Shown here: positions 45,305 through 54,614 of the stretch, in pieces | Position numbering within the stretch: the first letter of the stretch is position 1 | How the letters are laid out: every line of letters starts with the position of its first letter | Origin: DATACN01 sp038215095 | GTDB lineage: Bacteria; Actinomycetota; Thermoleophilia; Solirubrobacterales; Thermoleophilaceae | Assembly (NCBI GenBank): GCA_038215095.1 | Contig: JBBQRG010000003.1 | Location: forward strand, 1-64,000 | Direction of reading: 5' to 3' | DNA length: 64,000 nt | Notes under the pieces: generated by a model | What the model was told of the DNA's origin: nothing | Databases searched by the model: none | What the model saw: the letters and a program-made list of their open reading frames with translations, nothing else | Position numbers and translations under genes: made by a program

Positions 45305-46510
45305 TTGGGAACCAGCCGTGCCCTCGGGGGACGATGCGCAGTCGCAGCGGGTGCGCTGGGCCTCGTGCTGGCCGCTCTCGCCGGAGGCGCCCAGGCCCAG
45401 TCTGGAGGCGGCGGTGGCGCCGTCTGGGTCGCGAAGCCCCAGCTCGCCAAGGTCAGTTGCCTGCGCGCCTGCGGCTCCCGCAAGCGCGCGCAGGGCGGCA
45501 GCACCCTGAAGATCACCGGCAGCGCGCTCGACACAGTTACGCGGGTCGTCTTCCACGGCAGCCGCGGCCGCTCGGACGACGTCCAGTCGAAGGTGCGCGC
45601 CGGCAGCGCCCACCGGCTGAATGCGAAGGTGCCGGTAGGCGCCGTGACCGGCCCCGTGTCGGTGCTCACAGGCGGCGGGGTCAGCTCGAAGTCCACCCGC
45701 ACAATCGCGATCCTGCCGGCGCCGCCCCCGGCTCCCAACGCCACGCTCTCCCCCGCTCCCGGGGCCCCGCAGCTCGAGACCGGCACCAGCCGCACGCAGG
45801 TGTTCATCGGGGCGCGCCGGGCGGTCTCCTTCTCCTACCGCGTGGCCTCGCCCTCGACCGTGGGCGTCCAACTTGTGCGCGACAGCGACGCCGTAGTGGT
45901 CAAGAGCTGGCCGCAGGCGGCGGCCCCGCCCGGCCAGGTGCAGACGGTCGTCTGGACCGGCGCGCTCGGCAACGCGGCAGCGCCGCCACGCCGCTACTCG
46001 TTCCGGCTCACCGCCCAGGGAGCCGACGGCCAGACCGCGCAGAGCTCCCAGAACGCCGCCGTCCAGCGCGACGCCTTCGACCTCTACGAGAACGTCTTCC
46101 CGATTCGCGGCAAGCACGCTTTCGGCGGTGCCGGGGGCCGCTTCGGCGCCGGGCGCAGCGGCCACAGCCATCAGGGCCAGGACACCTTCGCCAAGTGCGG
46201 GACCCGCCTGGTGGCCGCGCGCGGCGGCCGCGTGAAGTACGCGGGCTACCAGCGAAACGCCGGCTACTACGTGGTCATCGACGGCGCGGTGACGGGCAAC
46301 GACTACGTCTACATGCACCTCGCGGAGCCTTCCCCCTTCCGCACGGGCGACCGCGTCTACACCGGCCAGCGGATCGGCTCGGTGGGAGACACGGGCGACG
46401 CCGTGGGCTGCCACCTGCACTTCGAGCTCTGGTCGGCACCCGGCTGGTACAGCGGCGGCCACCCCTTCGACCCGCTGCCGGCCCTGAAGGCCTGGGACGG
46501 CTGGTCGTGA
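45305..46510 (+). CDS. Secreted M23-family peptidoglycan peptidase
   Basis: 401 residues from TTG 45305, with GGAGAAAGAGAGG upstream. A signal peptide (about 1-32) is followed by an IPT/TIG-like beta domain (about 45-140) and a C-terminal LytM/M23 zinc peptidase: HQGQD gives the first His-x3-Asp and CHLHFELW the HxH, with DYVYMHL between. Cleaves peptidoglycan cross-bridges or acts as a regulator of wall hydrolysis outside the cell. The c-di-AMP riboswitch in its leader implies control by wall or osmotic stress. Confidence 0.92.
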   Translation: MGTSRALGGRCAVAAGALGLVLAALAGGAQAQSGGGGGAVWVAKPQLAKVSCLRACGSRKRAQGGSTLKITGSALDTVTRVVFHGSRGRSDDVQSKVRAGSAHRLNAKVPVGAVTGPVSVLTGGGVSSKSTRTIAILPAPPPAPNATLSPAPGAPQLETGTSRTQVFIGARRAVSFSYRVASPSTVGVQLVRDSDAVVVKSWPQAAAPPGQVQTVVWTGALGNAAAPPRRYSFRLTAQGADGQTAQSSQNAAVQRDAFDLYENVFPIRGKHAFGGAGGRFGAGRSGHSHQGQDTFAKCGTRLVAARGGRVKYAGYQRNAGYYVVIDGAVTGNDYVYMHLAEPSPFRTGDRVYTGQRIGSVGDTGDAVGCHLHFELWSAPGWYSGGHPFDPLPALKAWDGWS

Positions 46511-46527
46511 ACGGGGCGAATTTCAGC

Positions 46528-46575
46528 CGCTGATCCACTTAGGGGGTCGAAATCCGACCCCTATCCGGATCAGCG
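46528..46575. terminator. Long two-part hairpin after the M23 gene
   Basis: Outer arms CGCTGATCC (46528-46536) and GGATCAGCG (46567-46575) pair perfectly; inside, TAGGGGGTCG (46540-46549) pairs with CCGACCCCTA (46554-46563) with one bulge. It starts 18 nt after the M23 stop and is a likely terminator. It ends at the beginning of the AbiEi-like gene. Confidence 0.6.
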
Positions 46576-46602
46576 CAGGAAATTGCCGCTCGCCAGCACG
46601 GG

Positions 46603-47473
46603 TTGGCAACTCGTACCCAGCTGCTTGGTGTTGGCCTGAGCGAAGAGGTCGTGAAGCGGCGCCTGCGGGCGGGACTGCTCCTGAGGGTCCACCCCGGCGT
46701 CTACCGGGTCGGGCACACGGCCCCGAGCACCGAGGCCCTCTACCTCGCCGCCGTTCTCGCCGGCGGCGACGGCGCAGTGCTCAGCGGGCTCGGCGCCGCT
46801 CATCTCTTCGGGCTCGTGAAGGGCGGCCCACCAGCGCCGGAGGTCACAACGACCCGCAACCGGCGGGTCCGCGGCGTACGAAGCCGGCGCGTGCGCCGGC
46901 TCGACGCCCGCGACATCGGCCGCTACCGCTCGATTCCGATCACGACCGTCGCCCGGACCGTGGTCGACCTGGGCGGGCACCTTTCGCTCGACGAGCTGGC
47001 GCGCGCCTGCCACGAGGCCGAGGTGAGGCACCGGGTCAGCGCGGCCAGCGTCCGCGCCGCATTGAACCGGCGCCCGAACACACCCGGCGCCCACAACCTC
47101 CGCTCGATCTTCGACGGCGACACCCCGATCACGCTCAGCAAGCTCGAGCGCGACTTCCTCACCCAGCTAAGCCGCGCCGGATTGCCGCGGCCAAAGGCGA
47201 ACAAGCGCATCGACGGACGCTACGTCGACTGCCGCTGGCCTGAGCATCGGCTGACGGTTGAGCTGGACAGCTACCGCTATCACCACAGCCGCCACGCCTG
47301 GGAGCAGGACCGCCGCCGCGAGCGCGAGGCCCGCGCCCGTGGCGACGTTCCGCCGCTACACCTACGGCGACGTCGTCGAGGATCGCGCGTCGATGCTCCG
47401 CGAGCTACGAGCGCTTCTCGCGCTTGCGGTCGGGCAGCATCCGGTTGACGCGGTCGTAGATCGCCAGCAGTAG
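46603..47473 (+). pseudogene. AbiEi-type antitoxin domain / DUF559 protein, frameshifted
   Basis: The first frame (46603 to about 47345) gives an N-terminal winged-helix AbiEi-like domain (ATRTQLLGVGLSEEVVKRRL, GVYRVGH) and a DUF559/Vsr-like nuclease-fold domain (KLERDFL, VELDSYRYH). After ARARGD the frame turns into Arg-rich nonsense, while the next frame carries the expected end FRRYTYGDVVED...LRALLA up to 47473. Loss of 2 nt (or gain of 1) near 47347 explains this. The start is also unclear: similarity (AARQHG) begins before TTG 46603, where no usual start codon exists. Such proteins are often orphans, as here. Confidence 0.75.
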
Positions 47474-47689
47474 CACGGACGTCGCGACCGCGATCACGAA
47501 GCTCCCGAAGTCCGCGTCATTGCTGTCGCCGATGCCGAGCACCTCTGTGGCGAGGAAGCCGCCCAGGAGCGAGCCGACCACGCCCAGAACGATCGTGAGC
47601 GCTATGCCCAGGCGCTGGCGGCCGGGCAGAAGCAGGCGCGCCAGGGCGCCCACGAACAGACCCCAGATGACCCAGGTTAGGATGCCCAC
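47405..47689 (-). CDS. GlsB/YeaQ/YmgE-family membrane protein
   Basis: 94 residues from GTG 47689. Three hydrophobic segments with Gly-rich helices (GVVGSLLGGFLATEVLG) are typical of this transglycosylase-associated stress family. Function is poorly known. Its 3' end overlaps the shifted frame of the DUF559 pseudogene by about 70 nt on the other strand. Confidence 0.85.
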   Translation of the reverse strand: MGILTWVIWGLFVGALARLLLPGRQRLGIALTIVLGVVGSLLGGFLATEVLGIGDSNDADFGSFVIAVATSVLLLAIYDRVNRMLPDRKREKRS

Positions 47690-47724
47690 GGCGGGAGGGT
47701 AAACCCCCGGCGAGAGGAGAGCGG

Positions 47725-48123
47725 ATGGCCGCCTACACGGTGAAGAAGCTGGAGGAGATCCCCGACGTCTCGGGGGACTACCCGGGCGAGATGCGCATGA
47801 CAGCCGCGGGGGATCTCGGCAACGAGCAGCTCGCTTTCATGTGGCGGCGAATGCCGGCCCAGACGGGCGGCAAAGGCAGCTACGGGCACCGCCACAAGGA
47901 GGACGAGGAGATCTACCTCGTGATCGACGGCACGGTGCAGTTCAAGCTCGAGGACGAGATCCTCGACCTCGGTCCCGGCAGTGTGGTTCGCTGCGGGCCG
48001 GAGGTGGTGCGGTCGGTCTGGAACGAGGGCCCCGACGACGCGACCCTGTTCGTGTTCGGCAGGCGCTCGGACGACCCGCGCAACGACGTGGAGACGGTGG
48101 ACGGCTTCTGGCCGGCCGACTAG
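47725..48123 (+). CDS. Cupin-domain protein
   Basis: 132 residues. Metal motif 1 is GHRHKEDEEIYLVIDG (two His and a Glu), motif 2 is around GPGSVVRCGPEVVRSVWN, where the usual third His is replaced. A small beta-barrel that may bind a metal or small molecule. Specific function unknown. Stands alone; converges on guaA. Confidence 0.85.
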   Translation: MAAYTVKKLEEIPDVSGDYPGEMRMTAAGDLGNEQLAFMWRRMPAQTGGKGSYGHRHKEDEEIYLVIDGTVQFKLEDEILDLGPGSVVRCGPEVVRSVWNEGPDDATLFVFGRRSDDPRNDVETVDGFWPAD

Positions 48124-48127
48124 CCGG

Positions 48128-49717
48128 CTACTCCCACTCGATCGTGCCGGGGGGCTTCGACGTGATGTCGAGCGTGACCCGGTTCACATGCTGGATCTCG
48201 TTGATCATGCGGGATGCCACCCGCTCCAGCAGGTCGTAGGGCAGGCGCGCCCAGTCGGCGGTCATGGCATCGTCGCTGGTGACGGCCCTGATGACCACGA
48301 CGTAGCCGTAGGTGCGGCCGTCGCCCTGCACGCCGACGCTGCGCAGGTCGCCCGGCAGCACGCAGAACGACTGCCACAGGTCGCGGTAGAGGCCGGCCGC
48401 CCGCACCTCCTCCTGGAGGATTGCGTCGGCGTCGCGCAGGATGTCGAGGCGCTCCCTGTTGACCTCGCCTCCCACGATCCTGATGGCGAGGCCCGGCCCC
48501 GGGAAGGGCTGACGCCAGACGAGCCGCTCCGGCAGGCCGACCTCGATGCCGACCTGCCGCACCTCGTCCTTGAAGAGCATGCGCAGCGGCTCGACCAGCT
48601 CGAACTCGAGGTCCTCCGGCAGGCCGCCGACGTTGTGGTGCGACTTGATCGTCTCGGCGCCGGTGCCGCCGCCGGACTCGATCACGTCCGAGTAGAGCGT
48701 GCCCTGCACGAGGTACTTCGGGTTGCCGAGCTGCGCGGCCTGCTCCTCGAACACCCGGATGAACTCGCCGCCGATGATCTTGCGCTTGGTCTCGGGGTCC
48801 GTGACGCCCGCGAGCTTCTCGAGGAAGCGCTCCTCGGCGTCGACGGCGATCAGCGGCACCTTGAACTGGTCGCGGAAGGCCGCCACGACCTGGTTGCCCT
48901 CGTTCTTGCGCATCAGGCCGTGGTCGACGAACACGCAGGTGAGCTGATCCCCCACGGCCTTGTAGGTGAGCAGCGCCGCCACCGACGAGTCGACCCCGCC
49001 CGAGAGTCCGCAGATGACCTTGGCGTCGCCGACCTGGGCGCGGATTCGGGCGATCTGCTCCTCGGCCACCGACGCGGCGCTCCACGACATGTCGCAGCCA
49101 CAGACGTCGCGCAGGAATGTCTCGAGGATCTTCGATCCGTAGGGCGTATGCACGACCTCGGGGTGGAACTGGATCCCGTAGAGGCCGCGCTCCGCGTTCT
49201 CGATGGCAGCGACGGGCGACTCCGTGGAGGAGGCGAGAGCGTCGAAGCCGGGTGGGGCCTCGAAGACCGTGTCGCGGTGGCTCATCCAGCAGCTCTGCTC
49301 GGCCGGCACGTCGCGCAGCAGGCGGCCGTGCTTGTTAACCGTGAGGTGCGAGCGGCCGAACTCGCCGACCTCGGCCCCCTTCACCTTCCCGCCCAGGGAG
49401 AGCACCATCGCCTGCATGCCGTAACAGATGCCGAGCACGGGAATGCCGAGCTCGAGCAGCTCCTTGCGCAGCGCCGGGGCGCCCTCGGCGTAGACAGAGG
49501 CGGGCCCGCCGGACAGCAGCAGGCCCTTGGGCCGGCGCCGATCGATCTCCTCGACCGGCACGTCGTGGGGCAGCAGCTCGGCGAACACGCCGCACTCGCG
49601 CACGCGGCGGGCGATCAGCTGCGAGTACTGGCCCCCGAAGTCGAGGACCAGGACCTCATCCAGGGCCGCGGGGGCTTCCGCCTCTCGCCGCTCGACCGCC
49701 GAAGCCGCGTTCGCCAC
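48128..49717 (-). CDS. guaA: GMP synthase (glutamine-hydrolysing)
   Basis: 529 residues from GTG 49717. Glutaminase triad Cys in GICYGMQAM and HPEV; ATP pyrophosphatase loop LSGGVDSSVAA; C-terminal dimer domain ends with PPGTIEWE. Converts XMP to GMP. The start shares a base with the stop of the guaB3 gene, pairing the two purine genes. Confidence 0.97.
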   Translation of the reverse strand: MANAASAVERREAEAPAALDEVLVLDFGGQYSQLIARRVRECGVFAELLPHDVPVEEIDRRRPKGLLLSGGPASVYAEGAPALRKELLELGIPVLGICYGMQAMVLSLGGKVKGAEVGEFGRSHLTVNKHGRLLRDVPAEQSCWMSHRDTVFEAPPGFDALASSTESPVAAIENAERGLYGIQFHPEVVHTPYGSKILETFLRDVCGCDMSWSAASVAEEQIARIRAQVGDAKVICGLSGGVDSSVAALLTYKAVGDQLTCVFVDHGLMRKNEGNQVVAAFRDQFKVPLIAVDAEERFLEKLAGVTDPETKRKIIGGEFIRVFEEQAAQLGNPKYLVQGTLYSDVIESGGGTGAETIKSHHNVGGLPEDLEFELVEPLRMLFKDEVRQVGIEVGLPERLVWRQPFPGPGLAIRIVGGEVNRERLDILRDADAILQEEVRAAGLYRDLWQSFCVLPGDLRSVGVQGDGRTYGYVVVIRAVTSDDAMTADWARLPYDLLERVASRMINEIQHVNRVTLDITSKPPGTIEWE

Positions 49718-50964
49718 TACTCGACGAGCGCCGGGTCGGCGGAGGGGGCCGAGCCGTTCACCACGCCGTCGGACGCCGGAGCGGCCTTGGCCGCGGACAC
49801 GGCGCCCATGCCGATCGCCTGGTCGCGCTGGAGCTGCTTGCCCTCGGTCTGGAGCGACGGCGCGACCATCACCTCGGCGCGGTGGAACGACGGGATGTCC
49901 TCGTAGCCACAGGTGGCCATCGACGTGCGCAGGCTGCCCATCAGGTTGAACGTGCCGTCGTTCTCGTGCGCGGGGCCGAGCAGGATCTGCTCCAGCGAGC
50001 CGTTCTGGGTGGTCTTCACGCGGGCGCCGCGCGGAAGCGACGGGTGGAAGGTGGCCATGCCCCAGTGGAAGCCGTGGCCCGGCGCCTCGTAGGCGCGCGC
50101 GAGCGGCGAGCCGATCATCACGGCGTCGGCGCCGCAGGCGAATGCCTTCGACACGTCGCCGCCGTTGCGCATGCCGCCGTCGGCGATGACCTTCACGTAC
50201 TCGCCCGTCTCCAGCATGTGCTGCGAGCGGGCCGCCTGGACGTCGGCGATGGCGGTGGCCTGCGGCACGCCGATGCCGAGCACGCCGCGGGTGGTGCAGG
50301 CGGCGCCCGGGCCCACGCCCACGAGCACGCCGACCGCTCCGGTGCGCATGAGGTGGAGGCCGGTGGAGTAGGAGGCGCAGCCGCCGACCACGACCGGCAC
50401 CGGCACCTCGCGGATGAACTCCTTCAGGTTGACCGGCGGGCGCGACTCGTCGGTGGAGACGTGCTCGGCCGAGATGACCGTGCCCTGGATGACGAGAATG
50501 TCGAGCCCGGCCTCGACCGCGGTCTCGTAGTGGGAGCGCACGCGCTGCGGCGTGAGCGAGGCGGCCGCAACGACCCCCTGATCTTTGATCTCGCGGATCC
50601 GGGCCGCGACCAGCTCCGCCTTGACGGGCTCCATGTAGATGCGCTGCATCTCAGCGGTGGCCTCGTCCGTGGGCAACTCGGCGATGCGAGCCAGCTCGGC
50701 GTCCGGGTCCTCGTAGCGGGTCCAGATGCCCTCGAGGTTGAGCACCGCGAGGCCGCCGAGGTTGCCGATGATGCCGGCGGTTTCCGGCGACACCACGCCG
50801 TCCATCGCCGAGGCGACCAGCGGCAGCTCGAAGCGGTACGGGCCGAGGGTCCAGGTGATGTCGATGTCGTCCGGGTCGCGCGTGCGCCTCGAGGGCACGA
50901 TGGCGATGTCGTCAAAGCCGTATGCGCGACGGCCCTTCTTGCCCCGACCGATCTCAACTTCCAT
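49717..50964 (-). CDS. guaB3: GuaB3-family IMP dehydrogenase-related protein
   Basis: 415 residues. Barrel with no CBS domains. The Cys loop GPGAACTTRGVLGIGVPQ and GGMRNGGDVSKAFACGADAVMIG match IMP dehydrogenases; the family is the actinobacterial GuaB3 paralogue. In other organisms it sits beside guaB or guaA. No true guaB is in the window. GuaB3 was long considered of uncertain activity, so IMP oxidation is probable rather than shown. The C-terminal 35 residues are low complexity. Confidence 0.9.
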   Translation of the reverse strand: MEVEIGRGKKGRRAYGFDDIAIVPSRRTRDPDDIDITWTLGPYRFELPLVASAMDGVVSPETAGIIGNLGGLAVLNLEGIWTRYEDPDAELARIAELPTDEATAEMQRIYMEPVKAELVAARIREIKDQGVVAAASLTPQRVRSHYETAVEAGLDILVIQGTVISAEHVSTDESRPPVNLKEFIREVPVPVVVGGCASYSTGLHLMRTGAVGVLVGVGPGAACTTRGVLGIGVPQATAIADVQAARSQHMLETGEYVKVIADGGMRNGGDVSKAFACGADAVMIGSPLARAYEAPGHGFHWGMATFHPSLPRGARVKTTQNGSLEQILLGPAHENDGTFNLMGSLRTSMATCGYEDIPSFHRAEVMVAPSLQTEGKQLQRDQAIGMGAVSAAKAAPASDGVVNGSAPSADPALVE

Positions 50965-51066
50965 GGCGGCATCCTAGGTTCGACGGCGGACGAAGCCTTG
51001 ACACTACCAACGCGCTCCAGACGTCCGGAGACGGGGATTTGCGCAGTTTGCGGGGGCGCGCCGCAA

Positions 51067-51087
51067 GCACCCGGCTCGGCCGGGTGC
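51067..51087 (-). terminator. Hairpin after pfkB
   Basis: GCACCCGGC (51067-51075) pairs with GCCGGGTGC (51079-51087) around TCG, 14 nt after the pfkB stop on the minus strand. A 9-bp GC stem followed by TTGCGG; a likely terminator, and it lies upstream of guaB3. Confidence 0.55.
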
Positions 51088-51100
51088 GCGCGGATGACGT

Positions 51101-52078
51101 TTACCCGGCGGCCTGTACGGCGGGGGCCTCGAGCGTCTCCACCGAGACCTCCGAGGCGAGCCGCTCGACCTCGCGGGGATCCACCACGCCGGCTCCGAAA
51201 TGCTGGGTCGACTCGGCGCCGCAGGCAACCCCGAAGCGCAGGCAGTCCTCGGCCGGGCGGCCGCCGTAGCGGGCCGCCACATAGCCGGCCAGGAAGGCGT
51301 CCCCGGAGCCCACGGACGAGACCGGCTCGAGCGGCTCGAGCGTGGCCCGGTACATCGACACCGCGCCCGGTCCGTCGGCACCTCCGGCCAGCAAGGCCAG
51401 GCAACCGTCGGGGAGCGTCATCAACGCCTCGCGGGCACCGAGGCCGATCATCTCGCGCACGGCCGTGCGGCGGTCGTCGTCGTCGGCGAACTCGTGGCCC
51501 ACCAGCTCCTCGGCCTCGAGCTCGTTGGGGCTGACCACGTCCGGGCCGGCGCGCGTCGCCAGCCGCAGCGGCTCACCCTCGAGGTCGAGCATCACGGTCA
51601 CGCCGAGCTTCTTCAGCTCCTCGACCAGATGGGCGTAGACCTCGGGCTCGACGCCACGCGGCAGGCTGCCGGCGAACACGCAGATCGCCGCGCCCTTGGC
51701 GAGGTAGAGCAGCTTGTCCACGAAGAGCTCGAGCTCGCCGGGCTCGACCTTCGGGCCGCGCTCGTTGATCTCGGTCTGCTCGCCGTTCGTGGGATCCACC
51801 ACCGCCGTGGACATGCGCGACTCCTCGCGGATGCGGACGAAGTCGTTGAGGATCGCCTCCTCGGTGAGGTGCTCGATGATGCGCGTGCCGGTCGGGCCGC
51901 CGGCGAACCCCGTGGCGATCACCGGCTGGCCGAGCGCCTTCAGCGTGCGCGCTACGTTCACGCCCTTGCCGCCCGCCATCGCTGTCTGCTCGACGGCGCG
52001 GTGCCTGCGGCCCAGCCTGAAGTTGGGCACTGCCAGCGTCTTGTCGATCGCGGCGTTGAGTGTGACTGTGATGATCAT
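51101..52078 (-). CDS. 1-phosphofructokinase-type PfkB kinase
   Basis: 325 residues. TLNAAIDKTL start, GGKGVNVARTLKALG (PfkB signature 1), and SVGSGDAFLAGYVAARYGG (signature 2 with the catalytic Asp). Most like FruK/LacC kinases that act on fructose 1-phosphate or tagatose 6-phosphate. No fructose PTS gene is adjacent, so 6-phosphofructokinase activity is also possible. Overlaps the carboxypeptidase gene by 4 nt. Confidence 0.88.
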   Translation of the reverse strand: MIITVTLNAAIDKTLAVPNFRLGRRHRAVEQTAMAGGKGVNVARTLKALGQPVIATGFAGGPTGTRIIEHLTEEAILNDFVRIREESRMSTAVVDPTNGEQTEINERGPKVEPGELELFVDKLLYLAKGAAICVFAGSLPRGVEPEVYAHLVEELKKLGVTVMLDLEGEPLRLATRAGPDVVSPNELEAEELVGHEFADDDDRRTAVREMIGLGAREALMTLPDGCLALLAGGADGPGAVSMYRATLEPLEPVSSVGSGDAFLAGYVAARYGGRPAEDCLRFGVACGAESTQHFGAGVVDPREVERLASEVSVETLEAPAVQAAG

Positions 52079-53280
52079 TCACGCACGAGCCGCAAGCGGA
52101 CCCGCAGGCGCAGGGTAGCGATGAAGAGGGTCCCGAGCAGCGCCACGACGACCACCAGGACGAGCGCCAGGGAGGGCCCGGACAGGAGCTTTCGCGGCAG
52201 CCCGGCACCCGGCACGGCGCCGGCCGTGACGAGATCGACGCGGCCGACCGGGCGCCCCCCGCGCAGCACCGCCACCGATCCGACGCGGCGGCCCGCGGGT
52301 AGCGGCCCCTCGAGCCTCGCGGGTGCCCGCACCCGCCTGCGCACCGGCTGCCCCGACCGCGCCGTCACGGTCAGACCGCTGCGCGGGACGAGCGCCACGC
52401 GCCGGTCGCCGAAGTAGCGCACCTGCGCCCGCGCCAGCACCCGCTTGCGGTCGAGCACGCGCTCGCTGCGAAAGCGCGACAGCCCGTAGCGCATCAGGGT
52501 CAGCGTGTCGGAGTCGCGGGCGGCCTCGCCGGGCTCTCCCATCACCACCGTGATCACGCGAGCTCCGCTGCGGCCGTGCGCCGCGCCCACCAGCAGGTAG
52601 CCGGCCTGCTGCGTGTGGCCGGTCTTCACGCCGTCCACGAACGGGTAGCGCGCGACCAGGTCGTTGCGGTTGTCCACCACGCGGCGGTGCGCCCCCGAGC
52701 GCAGCACCGCCTCGGGTGTGTTCACCACGCGCGCGAAGCGGCGGCTCGTGAGCAGGTGTCGGGCGAGCCTGGCGAGGTCGGAGGCCGTCGAGTAGTTGCC
52801 GGGCTCGTCCAGCCCGACGGGGTTGGCGTAGCTCGTGTCGCGCAGGCCGAGCTGGCGCGCCCGCTCGTTCATCGCCTCCACGAAGGCCTGGCGCGAGCCC
52901 GAGATGCCCTGGGCGAGCGTGGCCGCCGCGTCGTTGGCGCTCTCGAGCAGCAGGGCCGTCAGCAGGTCGCCCGCGCGCATGCGCTCGCCGGCGCGCAGGT
53001 TGATCTTCGACTCCGCGGGGCCGGCGTTGTACTGGGGCGCGGTGAAGACCTCCGAGGGCCGCGTGCGCTCGAGCGTGAGCAGCGCCGTCATCAGCTTGGT
53101 GGTGCTGGCGATCGAGCGGCGCTCGCCGGCGTTGCGGGCGAAGATCACCGCCCCGTCGGCGGCGTCAATCACGATTGCCGCCCTGGCCGTCTTCACGGGC
53201 GGCGGAGCAGCGGCGGCGTCCCCCGCCACCCCCGCGAGCGCCACCAGCGCCGCCGCGAGCGTGCAGAGGCGGGACCTCAC
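52075..53280 (-). CDS. D-alanyl-D-alanine carboxypeptidase (S11)
   Basis: 401 residues from GTG 53280. Signal peptide (1-25); catalytic SxxK S59-T-T-K62, SxN S114-A-N116, KTG 219-221. A C-terminal helix (about 368-388) anchors it in the membrane. Trims the terminal D-Ala of peptidoglycan stem peptides outside the cell. It shares a base with the LysM gene stop (TAGTG), so the two wall proteins are coupled. Confidence 0.94.
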   Translation of the reverse strand: MRSRLCTLAAALVALAGVAGDAAAAPPPVKTARAAIVIDAADGAVIFARNAGERRSIASTTKLMTALLTLERTRPSEVFTAPQYNAGPAESKINLRAGERMRAGDLLTALLLESANDAAATLAQGISGSRQAFVEAMNERARQLGLRDTSYANPVGLDEPGNYSTASDLARLARHLLTSRRFARVVNTPEAVLRSGAHRRVVDNRNDLVARYPFVDGVKTGHTQQAGYLLVGAAHGRSGARVITVVMGEPGEAARDSDTLTLMRYGLSRFRSERVLDRKRVLARAQVRYFGDRRVALVPRSGLTVTARSGQPVRRRVRAPARLEGPLPAGRRVGSVAVLRGGRPVGRVDLVTAGAVPGAGLPRKLLSGPSLALVLVVVVALLGTLFIATLRLRVRLRLVRE

Positions 53281-53627
53281 TAGCGCAGCTTGATCTTCTG
53301 CCCGGACACGAGCGCCTGCGGGTCGAGGGCCGGATTCAGCTCGAGCAGCTTCGCAACCGGCACGCCCGTCGTCTGGGCGATGCTGCCGAGCGTGTCGCCC
53401 ACCTTCACCGTGTAGGTGGCGGCCTGCTTCTTGGACTGGGTCGTGGTCCGGTCGCGCTTGGGCGCGGTGCTCGTGTCCGCCGTCTTGCTGCCGGACTGGG
53501 TGCTCTGGCCTCCCCCGCCGCCGCCCGACCCCGAGCTCAGGACGATGGCGAGGAAGACGAGCACGAAGGCTCCCAGCGCGAGCGGGGCCAGTATGCGAGC
53601 GGGGCTGCGTCTTCCGTGATCCGGCAT
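53280..53627 (-). CDS. LysM-domain membrane-anchored protein
   Basis: 115 residues. One transmembrane helix (about 12-32), a Gly/Ser/Thr-rich linker, then a single LysM domain (YTVKVGDTLGSIAQTTGVPV to the C-terminus). Binds peptidoglycan N-acetylglucosamine. Directly upstream of, and coupled to, the D,D-carboxypeptidase gene; probably helps localise wall enzymes. Confidence 0.9.
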   Translation of the reverse strand: MPDHGRRSPARILAPLALGAFVLVFLAIVLSSGSGGGGGGQSTQSGSKTADTSTAPKRDRTTTQSKKQAATYTVKVGDTLGSIAQTTGVPVAKLLELNPALDPQALVSGQKIKLR

Positions 53628-53670
53628 GGCTGCGGCGAAGGCAGCATATGGGGGCGCCCGGCCCCCAGGC

Positions 53671-54573
53671 TCAGCTCAAGAGCGACCAGGCGGCGGCGCG
53701 GAGCTCCTCCGCTGCGGCGGCCGCGGCCTCGGCAGGCTGGCCGCCGCGCTGGACGTGGGCGTTCACGATCGAACGCGACGCGGTGACGAGGCCGGCCGCC
53801 GGGTGCGGCTCGAAGGCCGGGCCCAGATCCTCCACGCGGCCGCCCTGGGCCCCCACGCCGGGCAGCAGGAAGATCGCGCGCGGCATCAGCTCGCGCAGGC
53901 GAGCGAGCAGCTCCGGCTGGGTGGCGCCGGTGACGGCACCGACGCAGGACAGGCCGCAGTCGCCGGTCAGGGCGGAGCCCAGCTCGTCGGCCAGCCGCGC
54001 GAGCCGTTCGTGCAGCGGCGGGTCGCCCGCGTCCTGGAGCTCGGCGGCCCCAGGGTTCGAGGTGCGCACGAGCACGAAGCAGGCCGCCCCCGCCGCCGCA
54101 GCCGCATCGACCAGCGGCTCGAGCGCGTCGCGGCCGAGCAGCGGGTTGGCGGTGAAGGCGTCGGCCCCGAGCCCCTGCACCGCTCCGAAGGGCCCGTCGG
54201 TCTGGCCCACCAGGGCCTGCGCATAGGCGGCGGCCGTGACCGGCACGTCGCCGCGCTTGCCGTCGGCGAGCACGAGCAGCCCCGCCTCGCGCGCGGCGGC
54301 CGCGGCGTCCTCCAACGCGGCCCAGCCCGGTGGGCCGAGCCGCTCGAAGCAGGCCAGCTGCAGCTTGACCGCGACGCAGGCCGCGCCCGCAGCCGCGATG
54401 GCGGCGCGGCAATGACGTGCCACCGCGGCCGCCGTGGCCTCGCGCGGATCCTCCGGCTCCGCCGCGTCCAGCGCCTCGGGCCAGAGCGCGGCGGGGTCCG
54501 GATCCAGCCCCAGCACGACGCGGCTCTGGCGCTCCTCCGTGAGCGCCGCGAGCCGGTCGGCGAAATGAGCCAC
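53671..54573 (-). CDS. pyrF: Orotidine 5'-phosphate decarboxylase (type 2)
   Basis: 300 residues from GTG 54573. Starts with FADRLAALTEERQSRVVLGLDPD, typical of the actinobacterial type 2 family; the catalytic Lys is in LADGKRGDVP. Converts OMP to UMP. It stands apart from other pyrimidine genes, with HU upstream. Length is normal. Confidence 0.94.
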   Translation of the reverse strand: MAHFADRLAALTEERQSRVVLGLDPDPAALWPEALDAAEPEDPREATAAAVARHCRAAIAAAGAACVAVKLQLACFERLGPPGWAALEDAAAAAREAGLLVLADGKRGDVPVTAAAYAQALVGQTDGPFGAVQGLGADAFTANPLLGRDALEPLVDAAAAAGAACFVLVRTSNPGAAELQDAGDPPLHERLARLADELGSALTGDCGLSCVGAVTGATQPELLARLRELMPRAIFLLPGVGAQGGRVEDLGPAFEPHPAAGLVTASRSIVNAHVQRGGQPAEAAAAAAEELRAAAWSLLS

Positions 54574-54614
54574 CTAAGTCCCCCTGGGCGCTGGGACTCT
54601 GCCTGGGGGCTTGC

